Source: Peribacillus frigoritolerans
GTDB lineage: Bacteria; Bacillota; Bacilli; Bacillales; DSM-1321
Direction of reading: 5' to 3'
Assembly: GCF_030676415.1 (NCBI RefSeq)
Contig: NZ_JAUUTW010000019.1
Span: 46,473 to 110,472, forward strand
DNA length: 64,000 bases
Shown here: piece after piece, positions 33,221-42,310 of the stretch
Layout: each line of letters opens with the position of its first letter
Numbering within the stretch: position 1 is the stretch's first letter
Translations under genes and position numbers: made by a program
The notes under the pieces: model-generated
The model's input: only the letters and a program-made list of their open reading frames with translations
Databases searched by the model: none
Told to the model about the DNA's origin: nothing

Positions 33221-34084
33221 ATGAACTTGAGGGAACAATTGCAACGCCTTTTACAAGAAAGAGTGGAGTTTTATACTTCCGATGATCTGGATCGGGGTGA
33301 AAGGAAGTTACATTTGAAGAAGGAAATGATGAGGAACCGTGCTGCGGAAATTGTTCGGGTGAATGCTGCAGGCAAGGTACATTCGAAGAGAAAGGAAGAC
33401 AGTGATACAGTTCTGACATATCATGTGCACCTGCAATATTTATTGAAACAGGAGGATTCATTTTATATAGAAGAAGAAATGGAAGAAAGGGAGGCTCGGT
33501 TTCGAAATGGGTATATAGTGGATGAACGTGAGCTGTTTCCCAGCTTTGAAACCGAAGAGGCAGCGCCAAAATGTGATCCAGGCGCAAATCGTCTCGCATA
33601 TAAGTATGATCGAATGAAGGCCGTCCAATATGCCGAGCGTTGGTGGAATGAATTCAATCCGGCTTATTATAAATTCACTGATGATTGTACGAATTACATT
33701 TCACAATGTTTACATGCGGGAGGAATACCGATGTGGGGGGCGCCAAACAAAAATAAGGGCTGGTGGATAAGAGGGAAAAGCTGGAGTTACACATGGACGA
33801 CGGCCCATTCTTTATATCATCTGCTTAAAGCCGGGAATGCCATCAGGACAAAGCAGGTGGAGTCGGCCAAGGAATTGAATTTGGGTGATATCCTCTGCAT
33901 AGATTTCGAAGGGAACGGACGGTTTGATCATAACTTGATCGTAACGGCGAAGGATCAGGAAGGGATGCCGCTTGTGAATGCCCATACGATGAACAGCCGT
34001 CACCGATATTGGACGTATGAGGATTCAACCAGGTATACACCGAACATCGTTTATAAATTTTTTGTGATTTTGGATGGAGGGTGA
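33221..34084 (+). CDS. yhbB: Amidase-domain protein, YhbB type
   Basis: 287 residues. The C-terminal half (about 135-285) is an Amidase_6 domain: YDRMKAVQYAERWWNEFN, then DDCTNYISQCLHAGGIPMWG with the probable nucleophile Cys, and a His in FDHNLIV. The N-terminal half is charged and variable. Members are putative cell-wall-related cysteine amidases, mostly uncharacterised. No signal peptide is visible. AAGGAGGG lies directly before ATG 33221; a longer frame from 33140 is not favoured. Confidence 0.82.
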   Translation: MNLREQLQRLLQERVEFYTSDDLDRGERKLHLKKEMMRNRAAEIVRVNAAGKVHSKRKEDSDTVLTYHVHLQYLLKQEDSFYIEEEMEEREARFRNGYIVDERELFPSFETEEAAPKCDPGANRLAYKYDRMKAVQYAERWWNEFNPAYYKFTDDCTNYISQCLHAGGIPMWGAPNKNKGWWIRGKSWSYTWTTAHSLYHLLKAGNAIRTKQVESAKELNLGDILCIDFEGNGRFDHNLIVTAKDQEGMPLVNAHTMNSRHRYWTYEDSTRYTPNIVYKFFVILDGG

Positions 34085-34151
34085 TTGGTTTTTAGTCTTT
34101 TTTGTTTAATGCTATAATTAAGGTGAAGTTCAAACTAGAGGTGAAAATGAA

Positions 34152-34640
34152 GTGTCAATACATGTAGTTTTATATCAACCACAGATTCCAGCAAATACAG
34201 GAAATATCGCAAGAACGTGTGCAGGGACGGATACGTCTTTACATCTCATTCGCCCGCTCGGTTTCTCAACGGATGACAAACAGCTCAAACGGGCCGGGCT
34301 CGATTACTGGGAGAATGTAAAGATCCATTATTATGATTCGTTAGAAGAGTTTTATGAAAGAAATGCCGGCGGTGAATTTTATTACTTAACGAAATTCGGA
34401 GAGCAGCCGCATTCCAGCTTCGATTACAGTGATCAAGACAGTGAGATATACTTTATTTTTGGCCGTGAAACGACGGGTCTTCCGAAAGAGCTGATCCAAG
34501 AAAATATGGATCGGTGCCTGCGGATTCCAATGACGGATAAAGTACGTTCCCTTAATCTGTCGAACACGGCTGCCATCTTGGTTTATGAAGCACTGAGACA
34601 GCAAAATTACCGTGAATTGGATTTGAAAACAAAAGGTTGA
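34152..34640 (+). CDS. trmL: tRNA (cytidine/uridine-34 2'-O)-methyltransferase TrmL
   Basis: 162 residues of the SPOUT superfamily with the knotted C-terminus: NTGNIARTCAGT near the N-terminus, FGRETTGLPKELI, IPMTDKVRSLNLSNTAAILVYEALRQ. It methylates the wobble ribose of tRNA-Leu isoacceptors using SAM. GTG start at 34152 after GAGGTGA. It lies 67 bp after yhbB. A GC-rich stem at 34661-34687 follows but lacks a T run. Confidence 0.93.
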   Translation: MSIHVVLYQPQIPANTGNIARTCAGTDTSLHLIRPLGFSTDDKQLKRAGLDYWENVKIHYYDSLEEFYERNAGGEFYYLTKFGEQPHSSFDYSDQDSEIYFIFGRETTGLPKELIQENMDRCLRIPMTDKVRSLNLSNTAAILVYEALRQQNYRELDLKTKG

Positions 34641-34726
34641 GTTTCATCGATGTCATACTGTCATCGGGGGCATTTCAGCCCCGATGATGGATCCTTTACT
34701 TTACATATTCTTTAGGGGTGGGTTCA

Positions 34727-35476
34727 TTGAATAATATTATTGAGAAGATTTTAGATCATCGTTCCATTCGTTCTTTTGAGGACAGGTTATTGTCTGAGGA
34801 GCAAATCAATACGATTGTGGAATGTGCCCAAGCGGCATCGACTTCCAGTTATATTCAAGCGTATTCAATCATAGGGGTAACCGATCCGGAAAAGAAAGCC
34901 AAGCTTGCTGAACTTGCCGGACCACAATCTTATGTAGAGAAGAATGGGCATCTATTCGTCTTTTGCGCCGATTTATATCGTCAGGATATGGTTTCCGAAA
35001 TGGAAAACACGGACCTTTCCGAATCGATTGAAAGTACGGAGAAATTCATGGTTGCCTGTATTGACGCTGCTCTCGCGGCTCAAAATGCAGCATTGGCAGC
35101 AGAATCGATGGATCTTGGCATTTGCTATATAGGCGGGATCCGCAATAATCTCCCGGAAGTGTCAGCGATTTTGAATATACCGCATCGCGTTATACCATTA
35201 TTCGCTCTAGTGGTCGGATATCCGAAAAACCGGTCGGATAAAAAGCCGCGTTTGCCGCTTTCCAATATCTATCATGAAAATGGATATCAGGAGGATAAGC
35301 AACAGTTCATCGGACAACTTGAAGAGTATAACGAAACGATTTCCAGTTATTATGAGCGACGGACTAAAGGTAAACGAAAAGACACCTGGACCGAGCAAAT
35401 GGCTGGAATGCTTGGTAAGAAAAGCAGGTTGTACATGAAAGATTACGTTGAGAAACAAGGATTTAAGAAACATTGA
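34727..35476 (+). CDS. FMN-dependent nitroreductase (NfsA/NfrA family)
   Basis: 249 residues. The FMN-binding pattern DHRSIRSFEDRLLSEEQINT at the N-terminus, AAQAASTSSYIQAYSIIG and QNAALAAESMDLGICYIGGI with a Gly-rich phosphate site, and PLFALVVGYP match the NfsA/NfrA NAD(P)H-dependent oxidoreductases. They reduce nitro compounds, quinones or free FMN. I prefer the TTG at 34727 over the GTG at 34718, because AGGGGTGG precedes it with correct spacing. A 19-bp terminator follows at 35551. Confidence 0.88.
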   Translation: MNNIIEKILDHRSIRSFEDRLLSEEQINTIVECAQAASTSSYIQAYSIIGVTDPEKKAKLAELAGPQSYVEKNGHLFVFCADLYRQDMVSEMENTDLSESIESTEKFMVACIDAALAAQNAALAAESMDLGICYIGGIRNNLPEVSAILNIPHRVIPLFALVVGYPKNRSDKKPRLPLSNIYHENGYQEDKQQFIGQLEEYNETISSYYERRTKGKRKDTWTEQMAGMLGKKSRLYMKDYVEKQGFKKH

Positions 35477-35550
35477 TGAAATGCCCTATTAGGAATAATA
35501 TTCTTGCCTTCCCATAAAGGACATCTTTCAAAGTCCTGAGTAAGGGCCAA

Positions 35551-35590
35551 GCAGTAAAGATCCCGGAAATGTTTCCGGGATCTTTACTGC
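35551..35590. terminator. Bidirectional terminator
   Basis: GCAGTAAAGATCCCGGAAA pairs perfectly with TTTCCGGGATCTTTACTGC. Confidence 0.88.
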
Positions 35591-35670
35591 ATTCATTTGT
35601 CAGTAGGTATATACAGTTCGGCTCAAAAAATCCTGGCAGAATTTCTTCTTATATCCCCATGAAATTACCA

Positions 35671-35730
35671 TTGACAATATATTTAGATAGAATTATAGTA
35701 ATTAAGTAATAGATAATGATAATCATTTTC
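35671..35730 (+). promoter_or_regulatory. Promoter and Fur box of the fhu operon
   Basis: TTGACA (35671-35676), 17-bp spacer, TATAGT (35694-35699). The Fur box GATAATGATAATCATTTTC lies at 35712-35730, just past the predicted start of transcription. Iron-loaded Fur would block it. Confidence 0.9.
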
Positions 35731-35777
35731 ATTTGAGTTTTTACTTACCTATTTTTTAAGTAAATGGAGGTTAAAAA

Positions 35778-36626
35778 ATGGTTCGCCTATATACAGAGAA
35801 TTTAAATATTGGTTATGGTGAACGTTTAATTGTAAAAGATCTCAGTGTGGAAATTCCAGATAAAAAAATCACAACGATCATCGGTTCAAATGGATGTGGA
35901 AAATCCACACTTTTGAAAGCGATCACCAGGATCATTCCAAATCAATCAGGTACGGTTGTTTTAGATGGGGTGAATATCTCAAAAGAAAGCACTAAGATCC
36001 TTGCAAGAAAAATGGCCATACTTCCGCAGACACCCGAGAGTGCAAGCGGGTTGACAGTTGGGGAGCTCGTATCATATGGGCGTTTTCCCTATCAAAAAGG
36101 TTTTGGGCGCCTGACCCAAAAAGACTATGATGTGATTGATTGGGCACTTGAAGTGACCGGCACGAAAGACTTCAAGTTCCGTCCGGTGGATGCTCTTTCA
36201 GGAGGTCAGCGCCAGCGTGTTTGGATTGCCATGGCCCTTGCCCAGGAAACGGAAATCATCTTCCTTGATGAGCCGACCACCTATTTGGATATGGCGCATC
36301 AACTGGAAGTTCTAGAATTATTACAGAGGCTGAATGTAGAACAGGGACGTACAATTGTCATGGTTCTTCATGATTTAAACCAAGCTGCTCGCTTTGCCGA
36401 CTATATCATTGCCTTAAAGGACGGGGAAATAGTCAAAGCGGGGGATTGTGAAGAAGTCATCACACATGAAGTGCTTAAGGAAGTATTCCATATTGATGCG
36501 GTAATCGGACGAGATCAACGAACGAACAAACCAATGTGCAGCACATACAATTTATTAAAAGGAGATTTGACAACAAATGAAAAAGATTATGATCCCGTTT
36601 ATACTGCTGTTAGTGTTAATTATTAG
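35778..36626 (+). CDS. fhuC: Siderophore ABC transporter ATPase (FhuC type)
   Basis: 282 residues: Walker A GSNGCGKST, Q-loop LPQTPE, signature LSGGQRQRVWIAMALAQ, Walker B IIFLDEPTTYLD and switch His in VLHDLNQ. It energises import of iron-siderophore across the membrane. The last 17 codons overlap the next gene by 50 bp in another frame, giving an extra tail (KDYDPVYTAVSVNY) beyond the usual end, so translation of the two is linked. First gene of the Fur-controlled operon. Confidence 0.92.
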   Translation: MVRLYTENLNIGYGERLIVKDLSVEIPDKKITTIIGSNGCGKSTLLKAITRIIPNQSGTVVLDGVNISKESTKILARKMAILPQTPESASGLTVGELVSYGRFPYQKGFGRLTQKDYDVIDWALEVTGTKDFKFRPVDALSGGQRQRVWIAMALAQETEIIFLDEPTTYLDMAHQLEVLELLQRLNVEQGRTIVMVLHDLNQAARFADYIIALKDGEIVKAGDCEEVITHEVLKEVFHIDAVIGRDQRTNKPMCSTYNLLKGDLTTNEKDYDPVYTAVSVNY

Positions 36627-37497
36627 TGCTTGTGGTAACGAGTCAACCGAAAAAGAAAAAAGCTCAGCTTCAAAAAAGGAAAAATCAGGTACCATCACCT
36701 ATCAATCTGAAAATGGTCCTGTTGAAGTTCCGGCAGATCCTCAGCGTGTTTTAGTACTATCTACTTTCGCGGGTAACGTAATGGCTTTAGATGTTAACCT
36801 TGTAGGTGTCGATTCCTGGTCTAAAATGAACCCTAACTTTAAAGAATTAAAAGATGTCGAAGAAGTGACGGACGAAAACCTTGAAAAGATCATCGAGTTG
36901 GATCCGGATTTAATCATTGGTTTATCCACGATTAAAAATGTTGATAAATTAAGTGAAATTGCTCCAACAGTAACGTATACATACGGAAAAGTGGACTATT
37001 TAACACAGCACGTAGAAATTGGTAAGCTTTTGAATAAAGAAAAAGAAGCCCAAGCTTGGGTGGATGATTTCAAAAAACGGGCAAAAGCAACCGGTGAAGA
37101 TATTAAAGCCAAAATCGGTGAAGATACAACCGTTTCCGTATTCGAAAAGTTTGACAAACAGTTCTATGTATTTGGCGATAATTGGGGTCGTGGAACGGAA
37201 ATCCTTTATCAAGAAATGAAGTTGGCCATGCCTGAAAAAGTAAAAGAAGTGGCGTTGAAAGATGGTTACTTTGCTTTATCCTTAGAAGTCCTGGCAGACT
37301 ATGCCGGTGATTATGTAATTTTGAGTAATAATAAAGACGAGGACAGTTCATTCCAACAAACAGATACGTATAAAAACATTCCTGCTGTTAAAAACAATAA
37401 ACTATTTGAAGTAAATGCGAAAGAATTCTTCTTCAATGACCCAATAACATTAGATTACCAATTAGACTTCTTTTCCAAGAGTTTTCTTGGAAAATAA
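36577..37497 (+). CDS. fhuD: Iron-hydroxamate-binding lipoprotein (FhuD/YxeB type)
   Basis: 306 residues with signal peptide and lipobox ISAC (Cys19). The binding domain begins GTITYQSENGPVEVPADPQR. Segments SFAGNVMALDVN-like (here TFAGNVMALDVNLVGVDSWS), DPDLIIGLSTIKNVDKLSEI and FGDNWGRGTEILYQEMKL are those of hydroxamate-siderophore receptors of Bacillus and Staphylococcus (YxeB/FhuD2). It captures ferric hydroxamates outside the membrane and delivers them to FhuB-FhuG. AAAGGAG lies upstream inside fhuC. Confidence 0.88.
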   Translation: MKKIMIPFILLLVLIISACGNESTEKEKSSASKKEKSGTITYQSENGPVEVPADPQRVLVLSTFAGNVMALDVNLVGVDSWSKMNPNFKELKDVEEVTDENLEKIIELDPDLIIGLSTIKNVDKLSEIAPTVTYTYGKVDYLTQHVEIGKLLNKEKEAQAWVDDFKKRAKATGEDIKAKIGEDTTVSVFEKFDKQFYVFGDNWGRGTEILYQEMKLAMPEKVKEVALKDGYFALSLEVLADYAGDYVILSNNKDEDSSFQQTDTYKNIPAVKNNKLFEVNAKEFFFNDPITLDYQLDFFSKSFLGK

Positions 37498-37563
37498 TAA
37501 AGCGAGGGAGAGGGATTCCAATTCCTCTCCTTTTATTCTATAAAAAAGAGATGAGAGAGACAG

Positions 37564-38574
37564 ATGACTAATGAAAATCAACGTTTCATCCCATTTATAT
37601 ATAAACTGATCATAGGGATTGCTGCATTCATAGGCATGTTCATTATTTCAATGGCATTTGGTGCGGCTGATGTTACCGTAAAAGATGTCTGGCAAGCACT
37701 GACATCAAATGCTGCCGGTGAAAAGATTTCAATCATTAGGGAAATCCGATTCCCTCGTGAAGTGGGGGCGATTTTTGTTGGTGCAGCGCTTGCCGTTTCT
37801 GGTGCCATCATGCAGGGAATGACTAGGAATCCACTTGCTGATCCGGGGTTACTTGGATTGACGGCAGGAGCCAATGCAGGTCTCGCCATTACTTTGGCCT
37901 TTATTCCGAATGCTAATAATTTAGGGATCATGATTGCGTGTTTTATAGGTTCCGCTGTGGGGGCAACCATGGTTTTCGGGATCGGTGCGATGAAAAAGGG
38001 AGGATTTTCTCCTTTACGGATCGTATTGGCTGGTGCTGCAGTCTCTGCATTCCTATTTGCCGTTTCGCAAGGGGTCGGCATTTATTTCAAAGTATCAAAA
38101 GATGTATCGATGTGGACTGCTGGCGGGAATATCGGAACATCATGGGGGCAGCTTCGTGTAATTGTCCCGTTCATATTAATTGGCATCCTGATCTCCCTTA
38201 TCTTTTCCAGACAGCTCACCATACTTAGCTTAAGTGAAGAGGTGGCGGTAGGATTAGGTCAAAAGACAACACAAATAAAAGCGGTTCTCTTTGTAGTCAT
38301 CATTCTCCTAGCCGGCGCTGCCGTTGCGCTTGTTGGGAATATGGTATTCATCGGGTTGATGGTCCCCCATATTGTTCGGGCTATCGTGGGTACGGATTAT
38401 CGTTTCATCCTGCCTATGTCCGCGATTTTGGGAGCCACTTTCATGCTACTTGCCGATACGATCGGCCGTACCATCAATTCACCATATGAAACACCTGTAG
38501 TAGCGGTTGTTGCGATGATAGGTTTACCTTTCTTCCTCCTAATCGTGCGTAAAGGAGGTAAAGCATTTTCATGA
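37564..38574 (+). CDS. fhuB: FecCD-family permease (FhuB type)
   Basis: 336 residues with about nine to ten helices. The family hallmarks are REIRFPREVGAIFVGAALAV, SGAIMQGMTRNPLADPGLLG near helix 3, and MVPHIVRAIVGTDYRFILP with the EAA-like coupling loop. It forms half of the transmembrane channel. The next gene overlaps its stop by 4 bp (ATGA). Confidence 0.92.
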   Translation: MTNENQRFIPFIYKLIIGIAAFIGMFIISMAFGAADVTVKDVWQALTSNAAGEKISIIREIRFPREVGAIFVGAALAVSGAIMQGMTRNPLADPGLLGLTAGANAGLAITLAFIPNANNLGIMIACFIGSAVGATMVFGIGAMKKGGFSPLRIVLAGAAVSAFLFAVSQGVGIYFKVSKDVSMWTAGGNIGTSWGQLRVIVPFILIGILISLIFSRQLTILSLSEEVAVGLGQKTTQIKAVLFVVIILLAGAAVALVGNMVFIGLMVPHIVRAIVGTDYRFILPMSAILGATFMLLADTIGRTINSPYETPVVAVVAMIGLPFFLLIVRKGGKAFS

Positions 38575-39578
38575 TCCAGTCAGCTTTAGTCAAAAAACAG
38601 CGATGGATATTAGGTGCATTATCCGCACTCATTATCATTACGATCATTATTGGAACGTGTTCGGGATATTCGAATCTTTCTTTAGGGCGACTGATTCCAA
38701 CGCTTTTCGGGCAAGGGACGTTTAAAGAGGAATTCATATTATTTTCCGTCCGATTGCCACGAATCATCATTACCCTTTTAGCAGGCATGGCCCTTGCACT
38801 ATCGGGAGCCATTCTACAGGGAATCACACGTAATGATTTAGCCGATCCCGGAATCATCGGAATCAACTCAGGAGCAGGTGTTGCCATTGCCGCTTTCTTT
38901 CTGTTTTCCCCAATTGATGCAGGTTCGTTTGTTTATATGATCCCGCTTGTCGGTTTTATAGGGGCGTTATTGACGGCCTGTATAATATATATCCTCTCAT
39001 TTAAGAGAAGGAGTGGCCTTGAACCCGTTCGGTTAGTGTTGATTGGGGTTGGTTTTTCAATGGCACTTTCAGGCCTGATGATTGTCCTCATTTCATCAGC
39101 GGAACGAGCAAAAGTCGATTTCATCGCAAAATGGTTGGCGGGAAATATATGGGGCACGGATTGGCCCTTCATTTGGGCAGTTCTTCCATGGTTAATCATC
39201 CTCATCCCATTCACTTTATATAAAGCAAATCGTTTGAATCTGCTTGGTTTAAGTGAACCGGTCGCAATCGGGGTCGGTGTATCGATTGAAAAAGAGCGGA
39301 TCGTATTGCTAATCACAGCTGTAGCACTGGCCGCGGCTGCCGTTTCTGTTACAGGCGGAATTGCATTCATTGGACTCATGTCCCCGCATATAGCTAAATC
39401 TATGGTAGGACCTCGAAATCAACTATTCATTCCGGTTGCCATTTTAATCGGTGGATGGCTATTGTTACTTGCCGATACGATAGGCCGTAATATAGTTGAA
39501 CCCGAGGGGATTCCTGCAGGTATCATAGTTGCATTGATCGGTGCACCTTATTTCATGTATTTATTGTTGAAAAAATAA
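38571..39578 (+). CDS. fhuG: FecCD-family permease (FhuG type)
   Basis: 335 residues. Same hallmarks as its partner: VRLPRIIITLLAGMALALSG, AILQGITRNDLADPGIIGIN, LMSPHIAKSMVGPRNQLFIP. AAGGAGGT lies before the ATG inside the end of fhuB. Together with FhuB it makes the heterodimeric pore. A terminator follows at 39589. Confidence 0.92.
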   Translation: MIQSALVKKQRWILGALSALIIITIIIGTCSGYSNLSLGRLIPTLFGQGTFKEEFILFSVRLPRIIITLLAGMALALSGAILQGITRNDLADPGIIGINSGAGVAIAAFFLFSPIDAGSFVYMIPLVGFIGALLTACIIYILSFKRRSGLEPVRLVLIGVGFSMALSGLMIVLISSAERAKVDFIAKWLAGNIWGTDWPFIWAVLPWLIILIPFTLYKANRLNLLGLSEPVAIGVGVSIEKERIVLLITAVALAAAAVSVTGGIAFIGLMSPHIAKSMVGPRNQLFIPVAILIGGWLLLLADTIGRNIVEPEGIPAGIIVALIGAPYFMYLLLKK

Positions 39579-39588
39579 GATATTGTTA

Positions 39589-39618
39589 AAATCCCTTGAA
39601 ATCATTCAGGGGATTTTA
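39589..39618. terminator. Terminator between fhuG and glnL
   Basis: AAAATCCCTTGAA pairs with TTCAGGGGATTTT (one G-U). It serves both converging transcripts. Confidence 0.8.
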
Positions 39619-39660
39619 TGTTTTTTGGTTCTTCCGTAATTTTTTGTTTTAAATCATGTA

Positions 39661-40611
39661 TTATCTATATCTATTTATTTCATCAGGATTCAATCGTTTT
39701 GCTTCGAAATAAAATACTTGAATAAACTTTTTTGTATTTACCCGGGTAGGTGTAAGAACTATTTTTGAATCATTTTGCAGTTCTTTCATCTTTTGGCGAA
39801 CGACTGTGAAATCAAAAAATTTAGAAGCGTAATTTTCAAACTTCGGATTCGAAAAATCCGTTAAACCGAGCGAAGCAAAATGATTTAACGAATGGTTAAT
39901 CGTTCTGCGTATTCTCTGTTCGGCAGCTTTTATTTCCCGATTGATATCAACCGGCAAAGCTGATGTTCCGAGCTTTTTTTTGGTGATTTCTACAAAGATC
40001 TCTTTAAGGGTAGGGAAATGCTGTCCAAAAGTAAAAGTCTGTTCATACATAAATAAATATTGAAGCATTTCGATTAAATCTTTTGCCCCATTTTCTCCCA
40101 CGATCCCTAATTCCGATAAAAGGAATTCGCCCACCTCCCTTATACTTTTTTCATTAAAATTATTTGATTTATCAACAACTTTTGGCTGCTCAAAATTCAA
40201 TACACTATTTAAAGAGGCTTGGATATTAGTGATCGATCTTTCTAAATGAATGCGTTCCATAACTTTTCGAATGACTGTTAATATTTCAATACGATTGATT
40301 GGTTTAGTAATATAATAATCGATTCCGAGCGAGTATGCCTCACCAATCAACTCCTTGGATTCAACCTGCGAAATCATTATTATTTTCCCGTTAAATGTAC
40401 TTTTTATATGACGAAGTGTCTCAATGCCATCCCGGATGGGCATTAATAAATCAATAAATAATATATCAATTTGTTTTAAATTCAAAATATGTCCTTCTAA
40501 TAGACTGCCATCTTCCGCTTCCTCCACCACTTCTCCTAAATCTTCGTTCTCTATAATTTGGCTTAGGTTTGAACGTATGGCACAATCATCATCTGTTATA
40601 AAAAAACGCAT
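39661..40611 (-). CDS. glnL: Response regulator GlnL (YcbB type)
   Basis: 316 residues. The receiver domain (1-120) has DDDC, phospho-acceptor Asp in ILFIDLLMP, and Lys in ITKPINR. The C-terminal YcbB-type DNA-binding domain (about 150-310) has AAEQRIRRTINHSLNHFASL. In B. subtilis GlnK-GlnL activates glsA-glnT in response to glutamine. The start lies 4 bases after the glnK stop, so the two are coupled. The divergent glsA gene is the likely target. Confidence 0.9.
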   Translation of the reverse strand: MRFFITDDDCAIRSNLSQIIENEDLGEVVEEAEDGSLLEGHILNLKQIDILFIDLLMPIRDGIETLRHIKSTFNGKIIMISQVESKELIGEAYSLGIDYYITKPINRIEILTVIRKVMERIHLERSITNIQASLNSVLNFEQPKVVDKSNNFNEKSIREVGEFLLSELGIVGENGAKDLIEMLQYLFMYEQTFTFGQHFPTLKEIFVEITKKKLGTSALPVDINREIKAAEQRIRRTINHSLNHFASLGLTDFSNPKFENYASKFFDFTVVRQKMKELQNDSKIVLTPTRVNTKKFIQVFYFEAKRLNPDEINRYR

Positions 40612-40615
40612 GGAA

Positions 40616-41926
40616 TCACCCTTTCTGAATCAACTTCTGGATTGGTAACTTTATTGAAAAAACAGCGCCATTAAAACTATTCTCAAACAGGATATCCCCC
40701 CCCAGTTCTTTCACGACTTCTTTAACATATGAGAGTCCAATCCCTGTTGAAGGTGTCCCGAACTGATCATATTTTGATGTGAATCCAGGTTTGAATATGA
40801 CAGTCTGATATTTTTGAGGAATTCCAGGCCCAGTATCAGCAACTTTAAATTCTACATTGTCGCTAATTTCACACAAACTTAAACGGACGATTCCCTTTTC
40901 TTTAATTGCTTCCACTGCATTAGCGACTAAATTATTGAAAAGAGATAACACGGTATATACATGATAAGGTGAATCGTTATTTCCATCTAATGAGTATTCA
41001 AATTGAATATCCTTTCCTAATGATAAGGCATATTTTTCATTAATTCGGATAATTAAATGAAAAAGTTCAGCAGCATTCATATAATCTTTAAAACTCTCAT
41101 TGGAGATCAATTTGGAGAGACCAGCAAAAATTCGTTGATTATCTTTCTTGACTTCATGCATTTCACCCGCGATGCGCAATGCTTTTTGACTATATGGCTC
41201 TGTAAGATCATGAAGTTGCTTTTCCCGTTTTTCCAGTGCTTTTAATTCGCGATACAAATCATACGATTTCTTTGTAATATTCTCTGCATTTTTTAATGTT
41301 TTTTTTAAATGAATCGTTTCCTCGTATAAATTGGAAATGAGCATCAGCATATGTTCATTTTGTTTTCTGATTTGCCTCTCCCTTGATTGTGCTTCATAAA
41401 GTTTCATCATATTAAAAAAGCTCAAAACGATAAAACTGTGGCCGAATGCGATCACGATCATCTCATTTAGTGAACCAAACGTAATCGTTGTTTCTAATAC
41501 AATATATTGAAAGATTAATTCTACGGAGTCGGACAATATTTCAATAATGAGACCAATAAATCCAATAATCAAAGATCTGTTTTGAAAGCGGTTGATTTTC
41601 GCAAAATAAAATAGAACGGAATAGGTAAAATAAAAGAAAAAGCTAGGATAATGAGCGTGAAAAGCGGAAATCCAGGAGAAATTATCCTGCATGAAAAAGT
41701 CGATTAGAATGCGAAATACCACAACCATTGTTCCTGTCAAGATGCCCGAAAATATGGAAGGTGTTTTTTGTAATAATAGTAAAAAGAAGAAAAATGCAGG
41801 CACACCAAAACTTACTCGAAACGTTTCATTGAAAGGATAAAAACTCAATTCGCCTGCTAATGGCACAGTTAACAACATTAAAGCAAGGACATAGACCTCT
41901 TTTTTCATTAACGTACTGAGATACAA
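40616..41926 (-). CDS. glnK: Sensor histidine kinase GlnK (YcbA type)
   Basis: 436 residues from TTG 41926, which has AGGAGGTGA five bases upstream; a longer frame to 41980 lacks this. It has about six N-terminal membrane helices (1-190), a coiled-coil linker, a His region near GEMHEVKKDNQRIFAGLSKL and a HATPase_c domain with NLVANAVEAIKEKG (N box), VADTGPGIP (G1) and GIGLSYVKEV (G2). It senses glutamine availability by family knowledge. Confidence 0.9.
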   Translation of the reverse strand: MYLSTLMKKEVYVLALMLLTVPLAGELSFYPFNETFRVSFGVPAFFFFLLLLQKTPSIFSGILTGTMVVVFRILIDFFMQDNFSWISAFHAHYPSFFFYFTYSVLFYFAKINRFQNRSLIIGFIGLIIEILSDSVELIFQYIVLETTITFGSLNEMIVIAFGHSFIVLSFFNMMKLYEAQSRERQIRKQNEHMLMLISNLYEETIHLKKTLKNAENITKKSYDLYRELKALEKREKQLHDLTEPYSQKALRIAGEMHEVKKDNQRIFAGLSKLISNESFKDYMNAAELFHLIIRINEKYALSLGKDIQFEYSLDGNNDSPYHVYTVLSLFNNLVANAVEAIKEKGIVRLSLCEISDNVEFKVADTGPGIPQKYQTVIFKPGFTSKYDQFGTPSTGIGLSYVKEVVKELGGDILFENSFNGAVFSIKLPIQKLIQKG

Positions 41927-42116
41927 GTCGTCACCTCCTAATTTGTTTAAAAAATCAGTATACAGTTTCATCGGCTTCAATACAACGCTTACTTTGTTCC
42001 TGAATAGAACGGCTTATAATCAATTATGGCAAAACCAATCTGTTTTTCTATCCACAAAAAATGGTAACGGGACATGTGAGATGATTACGTTTTTTAGTGG
42101 ATTTTTATTTTTTAGA

Positions 42117-42132
42117 TTTTGTAGGTTTTCGT
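42117..42132 (+). promoter_or_regulatory. Candidate GlnL binding site
   Basis: TTTTGT-AGGT-TTTCGT matches the reported TTTTGT-N4-TTTTGT direct repeat at one mismatch. It lies about 180 bp upstream of glsA in a T-rich stretch. Bases 41927-42310 hold no gene. Confidence 0.5.
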
Positions 42133-42310
42133 ATGATTATGTAGTTCCCGATTTAAGATTAACGGTAGATAGAAATTTTTGAAAGCGCTTAACAATTTTT
42201 AGAATATTCATTATTTTTTCATCGAATCTATTACATGTAAGCTTGATGGCATTCGGTAAAACGTTCATATAGAAAATATAATGATACAACAACTGAAGAG
42301 GTGGAAGAAT

